A stretch of DNA of 64,000 nucleotides from positions 1,240,001 to 1,304,000 of the forward strand of contig JBDXFZ010000146.1 of assembly GCA_039990395.1 (NCBI GenBank). Reading direction: 5' to 3'. Shown here one piece after another: positions 15,593-24,719 of the stretch. The notes below the pieces were generated by a model. It had not been told where the DNA came from, did not search any database, and worked only from the letters and a program-made list of their open reading frames with translations. Every line of letters begins with the position of its first letter. Positions within the stretch are counted from its first letter, which is position 1. This DNA is from CALINF01 sp039990395 (GTDB lineage Bacteria > Pseudomonadota > Gammaproteobacteria > Pseudomonadales > Halieaceae). Both the position numbers and the translations under genes were made by a program.

Positions 15593-16942
15593 ATGACTGA
15601 CTACAGCCTGGAAAACTGGTGGCAACCCTTCACCAACGTACGCGCCTTTCGCGACAACCCGCGTATTTTTACCCGCGCTGATGGCACTTTTCTTTACAAA
15701 GAAGATGGCCAGGATGTTCTGGATATTACCGCAGGACTATGGTGCTGCAACATTGGGCACGGCCGCAAGGAAGTTGCAGACGCCGTGCACGCGCAATTAA
15801 TGGAGATTGATTTTGCACCTCCTTTCCAGTTTGGAACGCCACCTGCGTTCAAGTTTGCTGAGAGACTGATGCAGCATACACCGGCAGACATCAACCGAAT
15901 ATTCTTTACTAACTCCGGGTCTGAGGCGGTAGATACCGCTATTAAGATTGCTCACTTGTATCAACATGCGCGCGGTAAGGGCAGTAAATCTCGCTTTATC
16001 TCTCGCGAACACGGCTACCACGGCGTGAATGTAGGCGGTACATCGATGCAGGGTTTACCCAGCAACAGGCACGGCTTTCCGGTTCTTGAGCAAGTGGATT
16101 TTCTGCCGGGCATGCTGGATATAGAGAACAACGCGTTCAGCCGCGGACTGCCGGAGCATGGCACACAAAAGATGGTAGAAGCGTTCGAGCAGATTATTGC
16201 ACTACGCGGCGCTGACAGTATTTGCGCTGTGATCATCGAGCCGGTGTCTGGCGCTGGTGGCATGGTGCCGCCGCCAAAGGGTTATTTGGAAAAGATCCGC
16301 GAACTCTGTGACGAGCACGATATCTTGCTTATTTTCGACGAAGTGATTACGGGTTTCGGACGCACTGGGTCGGCGTTTGCCAGCACTGGCTTTGGGGTTA
16401 CGCCAGACCTGATAACCAGCGCTAAAGCCATCAACGGTGGAACAGTACCCATGGGCGGCGTGTTCGTTCGCGACGAAATACAGCAGACGATATTTGATCA
16501 TACGCCGACGAACATTCCTGAATTTTTTCATGGCAACACCTATGCGGGAACGCCTGTTGCCGCCGCCGCGGGATTGGCGGCATTGGATATCTACGAACGC
16601 GAGGGCTTGTTCACCTGCGGCAGTGAAGCCAAAGGCCAATACTGGGAAGATGCACTGCATAGTCTCAGCGACTTACCTCAAGTGATAGATATTCGTAATA
16701 TTGGAATACTCGGCGCTGTGAGCTTCGACCCACTGGATCAGCCGGCTAAATCGCTGGGGCCAAAAATTCACCAACGTTGTCTCGATAATGGTCTGCTATG
16801 CCGCGCCGTTGGCGATCATATGGTTATGTCACCGCCATTGTCGATCTCGCATGAGGAAATCGACCTCTTCATTGAGCGTTTCCGCAAGAGCGTGACGGAA
16901 GTTTTGGGGGAAGTAAAAGTGGCGGCGGTCGCGAGCGCCTAA
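15593..16942 (+). CDS. omega-amino acid:pyruvate aminotransferase (class III)
   Basis: 449 residues with all class III aminotransferase blocks: substrate pocket ITAGLWCCNIGHGR, FTNSGSEAVDTAIK binding the cofactor phosphate, GYHGVNVGG, IIEPVSGAGGM, D249 in LIFDEVITGFGRTG, and the PLP lysine K278 in SAKAINGGTVPMGG. This pattern is that of beta-alanine:pyruvate or omega-amino acid:pyruvate transaminases. The gene follows gabD by 65 bases with AGGACAGGATC before the ATG, and a terminator follows, so the two form an operon that turns an omega-amino acid into a semialdehyde and then into an acid. Confidence 0.92.
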   Translation: MTDYSLENWWQPFTNVRAFRDNPRIFTRADGTFLYKEDGQDVLDITAGLWCCNIGHGRKEVADAVHAQLMEIDFAPPFQFGTPPAFKFAERLMQHTPADINRIFFTNSGSEAVDTAIKIAHLYQHARGKGSKSRFISREHGYHGVNVGGTSMQGLPSNRHGFPVLEQVDFLPGMLDIENNAFSRGLPEHGTQKMVEAFEQIIALRGADSICAVIIEPVSGAGGMVPPPKGYLEKIRELCDEHDILLIFDEVITGFGRTGSAFASTGFGVTPDLITSAKAINGGTVPMGGVFVRDEIQQTIFDHTPTNIPEFFHGNTYAGTPVAAAAGLAALDIYEREGLFTCGSEAKGQYWEDALHSLSDLPQVIDIRNIGILGAVSFDPLDQPAKSLGPKIHQRCLDNGLLCRAVGDHMVMSPPLSISHEEIDLFIERFRKSVTEVLGEVKVAAVASA

Positions 16943-16963
16943 CGCGGGGATATTCAATATGAC

Positions 16964-16993
16964 AGGGCCCGCTCTCTCAACGGGCCCTTATAC
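16964..16993. terminator. bidirectional terminator between aminotransferase and small gene
   Basis: AGGGCCCG and CGGGCCCTT form a strong stem around a nine-base loop. The T-run is short on the plus strand. It lies between two convergent genes and can serve both. Confidence 0.65.
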
Positions 16994-17035
16994 TCCCTGC
17001 AATAGGGACTGAATCGTCAGTTGGGCAGATATTCC

Positions 17036-17221
17036 CTAGTGAGACTTTACACGCTGTTTTTCACAGCGAGAGCAGCGATACACTGTCACCAGCCTGCCCT
17101 GCTTCACATCAAATTGTTTTGCTTTGTCGACCACCCATTTATGATGACCGTGTTTGCACAGTGTTTTACCCTTGTGCTTTTCCTGTAGTGGCACCTTTTT
17201 GAAGGGCAGGATATCAGCCAT
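17036..17221 (-). CDS. small CxxC zinc-ribbon-like protein
   Basis: About 61 residues, basic (MADILPFKKVPLQEKHKGKT). It contains CKHGHHKW and a C-terminal YRCSRCEKQR; two or three cysteines and three histidines could hold one zinc. Proteins of this pattern occur widely as short lone genes in gammaproteobacteria and have no known function. GGAGATGGTTT precedes the ATG. It follows glpK on the same strand after 20 bases, so it may be the last gene of the aldehyde dehydrogenase-glpK unit. Confidence 0.78.
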   Translation of the reverse strand: MADILPFKKVPLQEKHKGKTLCKHGHHKWVVDKAKQFDVKQGRLVTVYRCSRCEKQRVKSH

Positions 17222-17241
17222 AAACCATCTCCCCGAACAGG

Positions 17242-18732
17242 TTACAGCAACGTTCGATCGATCGCTTTGTGCCAGCTACCCATACGCTTACGACGGGCAG
17301 CAGCGGACATCTCAACCTTGAAGGCGCGCTCTACCTGCCAGATCTTGCGCACTTCCGCAGGAGACTCCCACAAACCAACGCCGAGCCCTGCGAGATAACA
17401 TGCGCCAGCCACCGTCGTCTCAATCACCTGCGGCCTGATCAACTGCCGGCCCAATACATTGGCCTGAGTTTGCATCAACAGGTTATTAGCAGCAGCGCCT
17501 CCGTCTACTCGCAAAGGCTTCATTCGCTTACCAAGATCGCTCTCCATAGCCAGCAAAATATCGGCATTTTGTAATGCCATCGCATCCAGCGTTGCTCGAG
17601 CGATATGGCCCAACTGCGTACCGCGGGTGAGCCCACTCAGGGTGCCGCGTGCCTCGGGTGCCCAGTGTGGGGCGCCTAATCCGGTAAGCGCGGGTACAAA
17701 CTCAACGCCGTCGTGATCAGACACTTGCGCCGCTAAGGCCTCTATATCTGGCGCTTTCTTTATTATCTTCAAACCATCGCGCAACCACTGCACAGCAGCG
17801 CCACAAACAAATGCACCGCCTTCCAGCGCGTATACCGGCTTGCCCTTCTCGCCCAATTGCCAGGCCACGGTTGTCAGCAAACCTGCTCGTGATTGCAACA
17901 GTTCGGAGCCGGTATTCATGAGAATGAAAGACCCGGTGCCAAACGTACACTTGGCATCCCCCGCACCAAAGCAGGCCTGCCCAAATAACGCGGACTGCTG
18001 ATCGCCAGCGACGCCAGCGATCGGGATACCATCGGGCAGCCCTTTTACACCTTGAGTGTGCGCAAGAACCGCACTAGAGGGAACGATGTCTGGCAGTATG
18101 CGCTGTGGTACTTCAAACAAATCGCATAGTTGCTTGTCCCAATTGGCAGTCTTGAGATTCATCAAACTGGTGCGCGATGCATTCGAAATATCTGTCACGT
18201 GTGCCTGGCCAGCACTTAGCTGCCAGATGAGATAGCTGTCGATAGTACCAGCCGCTACACGACCACTGCGTAACAGCCGCGACGCGCCTGTTGTATTTTT
18301 CAGTAGCCAGCGAAACTTACTAGCGGAGAAATAAGGGTCGAGCACAAGACCCGTTTTACGTTTAACGCTCTTCTCATGTCCCGCCGATTTGAGGCTCTCG
18401 CAAAAATCAGTGGTACGGCGACACTGCCAAACGATCGCGTTATTCAATGGATCGCCAGATTGCCGATCCCACAACACCGAAGTTTCGCGCTGATTAGTTA
18501 TGCCGATTGCGGCAATTTGCGCAGGTTTACAGAGCTTCTTGCGCATTAGCGCAGCGATGCCCTTTTCTACCGATGTCCAGATTGCCCGCGGGTCGTGCTC
18601 AACCCAGCCGGGTCGGGGATAAATCTGAGGGAACTCATAATTGACACTGGCCTGGACACGACCGCGCTCGTCCATCAGCGCGACCGTGCTACCAGTAGTG
18701 CCCTGGTCGATTGCCAGGATATAACTACCCAT
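17242..18732 (-). CDS. glpK: glycerol kinase
   Basis: 496 residues, the normal length of GlpK. It phosphorylates glycerol to glycerol 3-phosphate using ATP. Sequence marks: ILAIDQGTTGSTVALMD (phosphate loop 1), ITNQRETSVLWDR, VWQCRRTTDF, SKFRWLLKN, GTIDSYLIWQL, ISNASRTSLMNLKT, GVAGDQQSALFGQ, FGTGSFILMNTG, LEGGAFVCGAAVQWLRDGL and PALTGLGAPHW. The E. coli EIIAGlc zinc-binding region near the C terminus is not obvious here. No glpF or glpD is next to it. The start lies two bases past the aldehyde dehydrogenase stop, so translation is coupled. Confidence 0.95.
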   Translation of the reverse strand: MGSYILAIDQGTTGSTVALMDERGRVQASVNYEFPQIYPRPGWVEHDPRAIWTSVEKGIAALMRKKLCKPAQIAAIGITNQRETSVLWDRQSGDPLNNAIVWQCRRTTDFCESLKSAGHEKSVKRKTGLVLDPYFSASKFRWLLKNTTGASRLLRSGRVAAGTIDSYLIWQLSAGQAHVTDISNASRTSLMNLKTANWDKQLCDLFEVPQRILPDIVPSSAVLAHTQGVKGLPDGIPIAGVAGDQQSALFGQACFGAGDAKCTFGTGSFILMNTGSELLQSRAGLLTTVAWQLGEKGKPVYALEGGAFVCGAAVQWLRDGLKIIKKAPDIEALAAQVSDHDGVEFVPALTGLGAPHWAPEARGTLSGLTRGTQLGHIARATLDAMALQNADILLAMESDLGKRMKPLRVDGGAAANNLLMQTQANVLGRQLIRPQVIETTVAGACYLAGLGVGLWESPAEVRKIWQVERAFKVEMSAAARRKRMGSWHKAIDRTLL

Positions 18733-18734
18733 AA

Positions 18735-20162
18735 TCAGGCAGCGTAGCCCTCAACGGCTTTGATTTCGAGGAAATCAGTAAAGCCATGATGACCCCACTC
18801 ACGGCCATTGCCAGACTGCTTAAAGCCACCAAAAGGTACGTCGTATCCGCCAGCGGCACCATTCACGTGAATGTTACCCGCGCGAATCCGAGAGGCCACA
18901 GCACGAGCGTGGTCGATATCTTCGCTCTGTACATAGCCTGCAAGACCGTAAGGCGTATCGTTAGCAATATCGATCGCTTCTTCTTCCGTGTCGTAAGGAA
19001 TCATGGTCAGTACGGGACCAAAGATTTCTTCACGCGCAATCGTCATATCGTTGTTCGCATCAGAGAACACGGTTGGCTTAATGTAGTAGCCCTTGTCCAA
19101 CCCTTCAGGCCGTCCAACACCACCAGTCACCAGCTTTGCGCCTTCCTTGATGCCTTCTTCCAGCAATCCCTGGATCTTATTGAACTGCACCTCAGACACA
19201 ACAGGCCCCATGGTTGTACCTTCAGCCAGCGGGTCGCCAACGGCTACTGATTCGGTAACCTTCGCGGCAATCGCCTCTGCCTCGGCCAACTTCGCCCGCG
19301 GAACCAACATGCGCGATGGCGCGTTACAGGATTGTCCTGTATTCACATACATGTGCATCACACCGCGTGTTACGGCGGCTTCAAGGTCTGCGTCATCCAA
19401 GATGATGTTAGGCGACTTACCGCCCAACTCCTGAGTCACACGCTTAACTGTGGGTGCGGCATTCTGCGCAACCAATGAGCCCGCTCGAGTAGAGCCGGTG
19501 AATGACATCATATCGACATCGGGGTGCCGTGATAATGCGGTACCGACTACGGGGCCGTCACCATTAACCATATTGTAAACACCCGCCGGTACGCCCGCTT
19601 CGTGCATCACTTCGCTGAACACGTAGGCCGACAAGGGTGCTACTTCACTCGGCTTGAGCACTACGGTGCAGCCTACAGCCAGTGCAGGAGCAACCTTGCA
19701 GGAAATCTGATTCACAGGCCAGTTCCACGGTGTGATTAGACCACAGACTCCGATGGGCTCTTTGAATACGCGATGCTGACCAAGATCTTCCTCAAACTGG
19801 AAGTCAGTCAGCACTTTTAACGCCTGCTGTAAGTGCCCCAGGCCAGTGTGCGCCTGAGCCGTATCGGCTAGTCCTTTAGGCGCACCCATTTCCTCGCGGA
19901 TAGCATCTGCAATGTCCTGGTAGCGCTTTTCGTATGTGGCAATACAGGACTCCAGAAGCTCCATACGCTCCTGGCGTGTAGTGCGGCCGTATGAGCTAAA
20001 TGCTGCTTTCGCCGCGGCAACGGCCTTGTCTACATCTGCCTCAGAACCCATAGAGATATGGGCGCACACCTCCTCGTTAGCAGGGTTGATGACATCAAAA
20101 TCGTTAGGGGTGGTGGGATCGACCCACTGGCCATTGATATAGAATTGCTTGTACTCGCGCAT
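18735..20162 (-). CDS. NAD(P)-dependent aldehyde dehydrogenase
   Basis: 475 residues of the ALDH superfamily. Cofactor site ITPWNWPVNQISCKVAPAL, FTGSTRAG, general base E245 in QELGGKSPNI, nucleophile C279 in GQSCNAPSRM and the C-terminal VPFGGFKQSGNGREWG are all present. This looks like the betaine/aminoaldehyde-type or broad-range ALDH group; the exact aldehyde cannot be told from sequence. It precedes glpK by two bases on the same strand, which suggests a C3 substrate such as glyceraldehyde or 3-hydroxypropanal, but that is inference. Confidence 0.88.
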   Translation of the reverse strand: MREYKQFYINGQWVDPTTPNDFDVINPANEEVCAHISMGSEADVDKAVAAAKAAFSSYGRTTRQERMELLESCIATYEKRYQDIADAIREEMGAPKGLADTAQAHTGLGHLQQALKVLTDFQFEEDLGQHRVFKEPIGVCGLITPWNWPVNQISCKVAPALAVGCTVVLKPSEVAPLSAYVFSEVMHEAGVPAGVYNMVNGDGPVVGTALSRHPDVDMMSFTGSTRAGSLVAQNAAPTVKRVTQELGGKSPNIILDDADLEAAVTRGVMHMYVNTGQSCNAPSRMLVPRAKLAEAEAIAAKVTESVAVGDPLAEGTTMGPVVSEVQFNKIQGLLEEGIKEGAKLVTGGVGRPEGLDKGYYIKPTVFSDANNDMTIAREEIFGPVLTMIPYDTEEEAIDIANDTPYGLAGYVQSEDIDHARAVASRIRAGNIHVNGAAGGYDVPFGGFKQSGNGREWGHHGFTDFLEIKAVEGYAA

Positions 20163-20211
20163 TGTTATACTCCGTGGTTATTCATCTGCGGAGCGTAAGT
20201 GTAGCACTCCT

Positions 20212-20229
20212 GTGCTGGCTGGCCAGCAC
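20212..20229. repeat. perfect palindrome GTGCTGG/CCAGCAC
   Basis: Seven-base arms around CTGG in the 273-bp divergent gap between the aldehyde dehydrogenase and the acyl-CoA dehydrogenase, 50 bases upstream of the former. Candidate operator or 5' mRNA hairpin; I see no other element in this gap except the ribosome binding site GAGAGGA before 20436. Confidence 0.35.
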
Positions 20230-20435
20230 CGCGAATCGCGCTGAACACGCTTTTTCAGAATAGGGATAATCGGGCTGTGACCATCGACCGCCAACGCATA
20301 AACAGACCGATTTATGACCAATATATCGTCGCATTCACTGCGCTTTAGATCGATTCGGTCATTGCACTAGCTGCTTGTTTTCTGGACAATTCCGCTACTT
20401 CTAAATCTTGTCACCTTTACAGAGAGGACTCCCAC

Positions 20436-21584
20436 ATGAACCAGGCAATCGATCAAGACGAAATGACGCTTTTTCGCGACATGGCCCGGCGCGCCTTCGA
20501 AGTTGAAATCGCCCCTCACTTCGAGCAGTGGGAAGACGATCACCTTGTACCGCGCGAATTGTGGCGCACGTTAGGCGCCGCGGGCCTGCTGTGTCCCGAC
20601 GTCGATGAGGCCTACGGTGGTGCCGGCACCACGCCCCATGTCACCCTCGCATTGATTGAGGAACTGTCGCGCATGGGCTTTGGCGGCATAGCCACTGGCA
20701 CAGGTATCCACTCCAATATCGTAGCGCCATACATTTCGCGTCACGGTACCGAAGAACAAAAGCAACATTGGCTGCCCAAGATGGTTTCCGGCGATGCTGT
20801 CGGTGCGCTGGCCATGACTGAACCTGGCGCAGGTTCAGACGTTCAAGGCATTCGCACCAACGCCGTACGCGATGGCGACGAGTGGGTACTCAACGGCTCC
20901 AAGATCTTCATCACCAACGGTATTCACGCAGACATCGTTGTAGTAGCCGCCATTACCGATCCAGGCAAGGGTGCCAAGGGCACGTCGCTGTTCCTGGTTG
21001 ACGCCAGCCTGCCGGGTTTCGAGAAGAGCCGGAAAATTGAAAAGATTGGCCAGCATACCTCTGATACCGCGCAGCTGTTCTTCCAGGATGTACGCCTGCC
21101 AGCCAATGCGCTGCTGGGTGAGGAAAACAAAGGCTTTATCATCATGATGGAAGAACTGCCACGAGAGCGACTGGGCATTGCTGCGCAGGCTGTGGCTGCC
21201 GCTGAGGGCGCGCTCGATATCACCGTAGATTATGTGCAGGAGCGCAAAGCGTTTGGTCAGGCTATCGGCGCCTTTCAGAACACGCGTTTCAAACTGGCAG
21301 ATGTGCGCACCGAAATTGCCCTGAATCGCGCGTTGTATGAGCAGTGCGCCGACGAGTATGCGCGCGGCGAACTCACCGCCGACAAAGCCGCCATGCTCAA
21401 GCTCGCGTCTTGCGAGATGCAGTGCTCAACCGTGGATGATTGCCTGCAGTTGTTTGGCGGCTACGGCTACACTACCGAGTATCCAATCTCACGTTTCTAC
21501 ACAGACGCCAGAATTCAGCGTATTTATGGTGGCTCTTCAGAGATTATGCGCGAGCTGGTTGCCCGAGGCATTCTGGGGCGCTAA
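20436..21584 (+). CDS. acyl-CoA dehydrogenase (LCAD-like)
   Basis: 382 residues. FAD-dependent alpha,beta-oxidation of an acyl-CoA. Sequence blocks are ALAMTEPGAGSDVQGI (FAD site), GSKIFITNGIHAD, RERLGIAAQAV and the C-terminal RIYGGSSEIMRELVARGIL. The position used for the catalytic Glu in MCAD (YEG) is Gly here, and instead E240 in EELPRERL matches the base of long-chain acyl-CoA dehydrogenase, so I place it with LCAD-like enzymes. GAGAGGACTCCCAC precedes the ATG. It is a single gene convergent with cusA. Confidence 0.92.
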   Translation: MNQAIDQDEMTLFRDMARRAFEVEIAPHFEQWEDDHLVPRELWRTLGAAGLLCPDVDEAYGGAGTTPHVTLALIEELSRMGFGGIATGTGIHSNIVAPYISRHGTEEQKQHWLPKMVSGDAVGALAMTEPGAGSDVQGIRTNAVRDGDEWVLNGSKIFITNGIHADIVVVAAITDPGKGAKGTSLFLVDASLPGFEKSRKIEKIGQHTSDTAQLFFQDVRLPANALLGEENKGFIIMMEELPRERLGIAAQAVAAAEGALDITVDYVQERKAFGQAIGAFQNTRFKLADVRTEIALNRALYEQCADEYARGELTADKAAMLKLASCEMQCSTVDDCLQLFGGYGYTTEYPISRFYTDARIQRIYGGSSEIMRELVARGILGR

Positions 21585-21594
21585 GCGCCCCTTT
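21575..21594. terminator. hairpin over the stop codon of the acyl-CoA dehydrogenase gene
   Basis: GGGGCGC and GCGCCCC pair with the stop codon TAA as a three-base loop, followed by TTT. It ends six bases before the stop of the convergent cusA gene. A weak T-run limits confidence in true termination. Confidence 0.4.
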
Positions 21595-21599
21595 ACTCG

Positions 21600-24500
21600 T
21601 CAGCGTCTATCTCGCACTCGCCATACGTAATACAGCGTAGGAAGCACCAGCAGAGTCAAGACCAGGGCGCTGACCATCCCACCCACCATGGGCGCTGCCA
21701 GGCGGCTCATTACTTCGGAACCGGTACCCGACCCTAGCAGAATGGGCAACAGGCCAATGATCGTTGCCCCCGCCGTCATCATGACCGGTCGTATCCGTTG
21801 TACAGCACCGTCAACCACAGCCTGTTGCAGAGTGGCCTGGTCCAGTGGCTGCTCGCCCAAGCCCAGGCGCTTGTGGGTGGCCGCGCAGGATTGCTCCAGG
21901 TACACCAGCATGATCAAACCTGTTTCTGCGGCAATACCCGCCAGGGCAATCAGGCCGACACCCACGGCTATCGACAAGTTGTAATCAAGCGCATACATCA
22001 ACCAGAAACTGCCGGCCAGCGACAACGGCAACGCTCCCATAAGTATCACTACTGGTGCAATCTGGCGGAAGTTCATGTATAGCAGTATCACGATCAAGCC
22101 CAGCGTCAATGGCACCACATAGCCAAGCCGCTCCTTCGCACGCTCCATATATTCGAACTGCCCTGACCACTTGACCGAGTATCCAGGCGGCAGCGTTAGC
22201 TCCTGCGCAACGGCAAGCTGCGCCCGCTCCACGTACGAGCCAACATCACCACCTGTGATATCGATATAGGTCCAGCCATTGGTACGCGCATTCTCACTCT
22301 TGATTGCAGAAGGGCCGTCCTCAACGTAAACGCGGGCGACATCTCCAAGCGCAATTCGAGATCCCGACACTGTGACGATAGGTAATAGCGCTAGTTGCTC
22401 GGGAGAGTCGCGATACGACTGCGGGTAGCGAATATTGACAGGATAACGCTCCAGATCTTCTACCGTGTTCGTGACGTTAACGCCACCGACTGCAATCGCC
22501 ACAACCTCCTGCACATCATTAATTGCCAAGCCATAGCGCGCGGCTTTCTCACGATCGATATCGACCTTGATATAGCGCCCCCCTGCAACTCGCTCGGAGT
22601 ACACAGAAGCTGTACCTTGCACATCAACAAGTATCTTCTCAAGATCGCGACCCAAAGATTCGATAACTGAAAGATCCGGTCCTGCCACCTTGATACCTAC
22701 CGGAGTCTTAATACCAGTAGCCAACATGTCGATGCGAGTTTTAATTGGCATCACCCAGGCATTGGTGAGGCCCGGCAGTTGCAGGCGGCTATCCAGCTCC
22801 CTGCGGATATCCTGCGGCGTGATTCCTGGGCGCCACTGGTCGCGTGGCTTAAGCTGTATAAACGTTTCAACCATTGTCAGCGGAGCTGGGTCAGTAGCGG
22901 TTTCTGCGCGCCCCACCTTCCCTAAAACGGTCTCAACCTCGGGTACAGTTCGAATGATCTTATCCGTTTGCTGCAACAATTCTCGTGCTTTGCCCACCGA
23001 GATACCCGCATAGGTAGTGGGCATATACATGAGATCGCCCTCATCCAACTCCGGCATAAACTCGCTGCCCAACTGCCGCAGAGGCCACAGGCTGCTCACA
23101 AGCAGAAGCAGCGCCAAGGCTATCGTCGTGCGTGGATGCGCTACACAGGCCGCTACTGCAGGCCTGTAAACGGCTCTTAATCCTCGACTGACAGGATTGG
23201 CCGATTCTGCGACGACCTTGCCACGAATGAAAAAACCCATCAATACAGGCACCAGCGTAATGGCCAGTATTGCAGCAGCGGCCATTGCATAGGTTTTGGT
23301 ATAGGCCAAGGGCGCGAACATCCGCCCTTCCTGCGCCTCTAAAGCAAACACCGGCAGAAAACTCACGGTGATAATCAGCAGACTGAAGAACAGCGCCGGG
23401 CCTACCTCCTGCGAAGATTTTGCTACTAGCTGCCAGTGATCCCGAGTTTGCTTTTCAGACTCAGACACGTGTTTGTGTAAGTTTTCAACCATCACAATAG
23501 CGCCATCAATCATTGCACCAATGGCAATCGCGATCCCACCCAATGACATAATGTTGGCGTTCAATCCCTGTAGATGCATTACCGTAAACGCAGCAAGTAT
23601 TCCCACGGGTAGGGAAACCACAGCCACAATTGCGGAGCGTGCGTGCAACAGAAAAACTCCGCACACCAGAGCCACCAACACAAGCTCCATGGCTACCGTG
23701 CGCCACAAGTTGTTTACAGCGCGCTCAATCAGCGCCGACCGATCGTACACCGTGACAACCTCAACGCCTTCCGGCAAGCTTGCCTGCAGCTCTCTTAAAC
23801 GCGCCTTTACGCCATCGATAGTCTGCTGTGGATGCTCACCCGAGCGCATAACAATAATGCCCGCAACGGTTTCGCCCTCGCCATTAAGCTCGGCAATACC
23901 ACGGCGCATTTGTGGTCCCACAGTGATGTCTGCAACGTCCTTGAGCAATAGCGGCGTGCCACTGCTGTTAACGCGCAGCGGTACATTGCCAATGTCCTGC
24001 GCGTTGTGCAGATAGCCAGACGCGCGAACCATATACTCTGCCTCTGCCATCTCAACCACCGATGCACCAACCTCGCGACTGGCGTTGCTCAGCGCAGATT
24101 TGATAAGCGACAGCGGAATATCAAACGCTCGCAGCCGATCGGGGTCTACAGTGATCTGATACTGCTTTACCATTCCTCCAATAGTCGCTACTTCCGAAAC
24201 GCCTGGCACCGTTTGCAACTCGTACTTTAGGAACCAGTCCTGCAAGGTCCGCAACTCGCTGAGATCGTGGCGACCGCTCGGGTCTGTTAGCGCATAAATA
24301 AAAATCCAACCAACGCCTGTTGCATCCGGGCCAAGCTGCGGGCGTGCCTGTGCTGGAAGCGACGGCGTAACTTGACTCAAGTACTCCAGCACTCGACTTC
24401 GTGCCCAATACAGGTCGGTGGTGTCGTCGAAATTCACATAGACATACGAGTCGCCAAAAAATGAATAACCGCGAACGGTGACAGCCCCGGGCACTGACAG

Positions 24501-24719
24501 CATCGCCGTGGTCAGCGGATACGTAACCTGATCCTCTACAACCTGAGGCGCCTGGCCAGGGTAAGCGGTTTTGATAATCACCTGCACATCGGACAGATCC
24601 GGAATGGCATCGACAGGCGTTACGCGCACAGAATACACACCAACACCCACCAACAATGCAGTCAGTAGTAAGACCAGAACACGATGATCTATAGACCACC
24701 CAATAACACGCTTAATCAT
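21600..24719 (-). CDS. cusA: CusA-type copper/silver RND efflux pump
   Basis: About 1039 residues of a heavy-metal RND transporter, the inner-membrane motor of a three-part efflux complex. In the fourth membrane segment the motif is AIAIGAMIDGAIVMVENLHKH, as in CusA (monovalent Cu/Ag), and lacks the extra Asp that divalent-metal CzcA pumps carry there. RND blocks LGSEFMPELDEGDLMYMP and GEGETVAGIIVMRSG are present. I start at the ATG at 24719, giving MIKRVIGWSIDHRVLVLLL, the usual RND beginning. The longer frame upstream is a shadow over the cusB repeats. The start overlaps the cusB stop by eight bases. Confidence 0.94.
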   Translation of the reverse strand: MIKRVIGWSIDHRVLVLLLTALLVGVGVYSVRVTPVDAIPDLSDVQVIIKTAYPGQAPQVVEDQVTYPLTTAMLSVPGAVTVRGYSFFGDSYVYVNFDDTTDLYWARSRVLEYLSQVTPSLPAQARPQLGPDATGVGWIFIYALTDPSGRHDLSELRTLQDWFLKYELQTVPGVSEVATIGGMVKQYQITVDPDRLRAFDIPLSLIKSALSNASREVGASVVEMAEAEYMVRASGYLHNAQDIGNVPLRVNSSGTPLLLKDVADITVGPQMRRGIAELNGEGETVAGIIVMRSGEHPQQTIDGVKARLRELQASLPEGVEVVTVYDRSALIERAVNNLWRTVAMELVLVALVCGVFLLHARSAIVAVVSLPVGILAAFTVMHLQGLNANIMSLGGIAIAIGAMIDGAIVMVENLHKHVSESEKQTRDHWQLVAKSSQEVGPALFFSLLIITVSFLPVFALEAQEGRMFAPLAYTKTYAMAAAAILAITLVPVLMGFFIRGKVVAESANPVSRGLRAVYRPAVAACVAHPRTTIALALLLLVSSLWPLRQLGSEFMPELDEGDLMYMPTTYAGISVGKARELLQQTDKIIRTVPEVETVLGKVGRAETATDPAPLTMVETFIQLKPRDQWRPGITPQDIRRELDSRLQLPGLTNAWVMPIKTRIDMLATGIKTPVGIKVAGPDLSVIESLGRDLEKILVDVQGTASVYSERVAGGRYIKVDIDREKAARYGLAINDVQEVVAIAVGGVNVTNTVEDLERYPVNIRYPQSYRDSPEQLALLPIVTVSGSRIALGDVARVYVEDGPSAIKSENARTNGWTYIDITGGDVGSYVERAQLAVAQELTLPPGYSVKWSGQFEYMERAKERLGYVVPLTLGLIVILLYMNFRQIAPVVILMGALPLSLAGSFWLMYALDYNLSIAVGVGLIALAGIAAETGLIMLVYLEQSCAATHKRLGLGEQPLDQATLQQAVVDGAVQRIRPVMMTAGATIIGLLPILLGSGTGSEVMSRLAAPMVGGMVSALVLTLLVLPTLYYVWRVRDRR

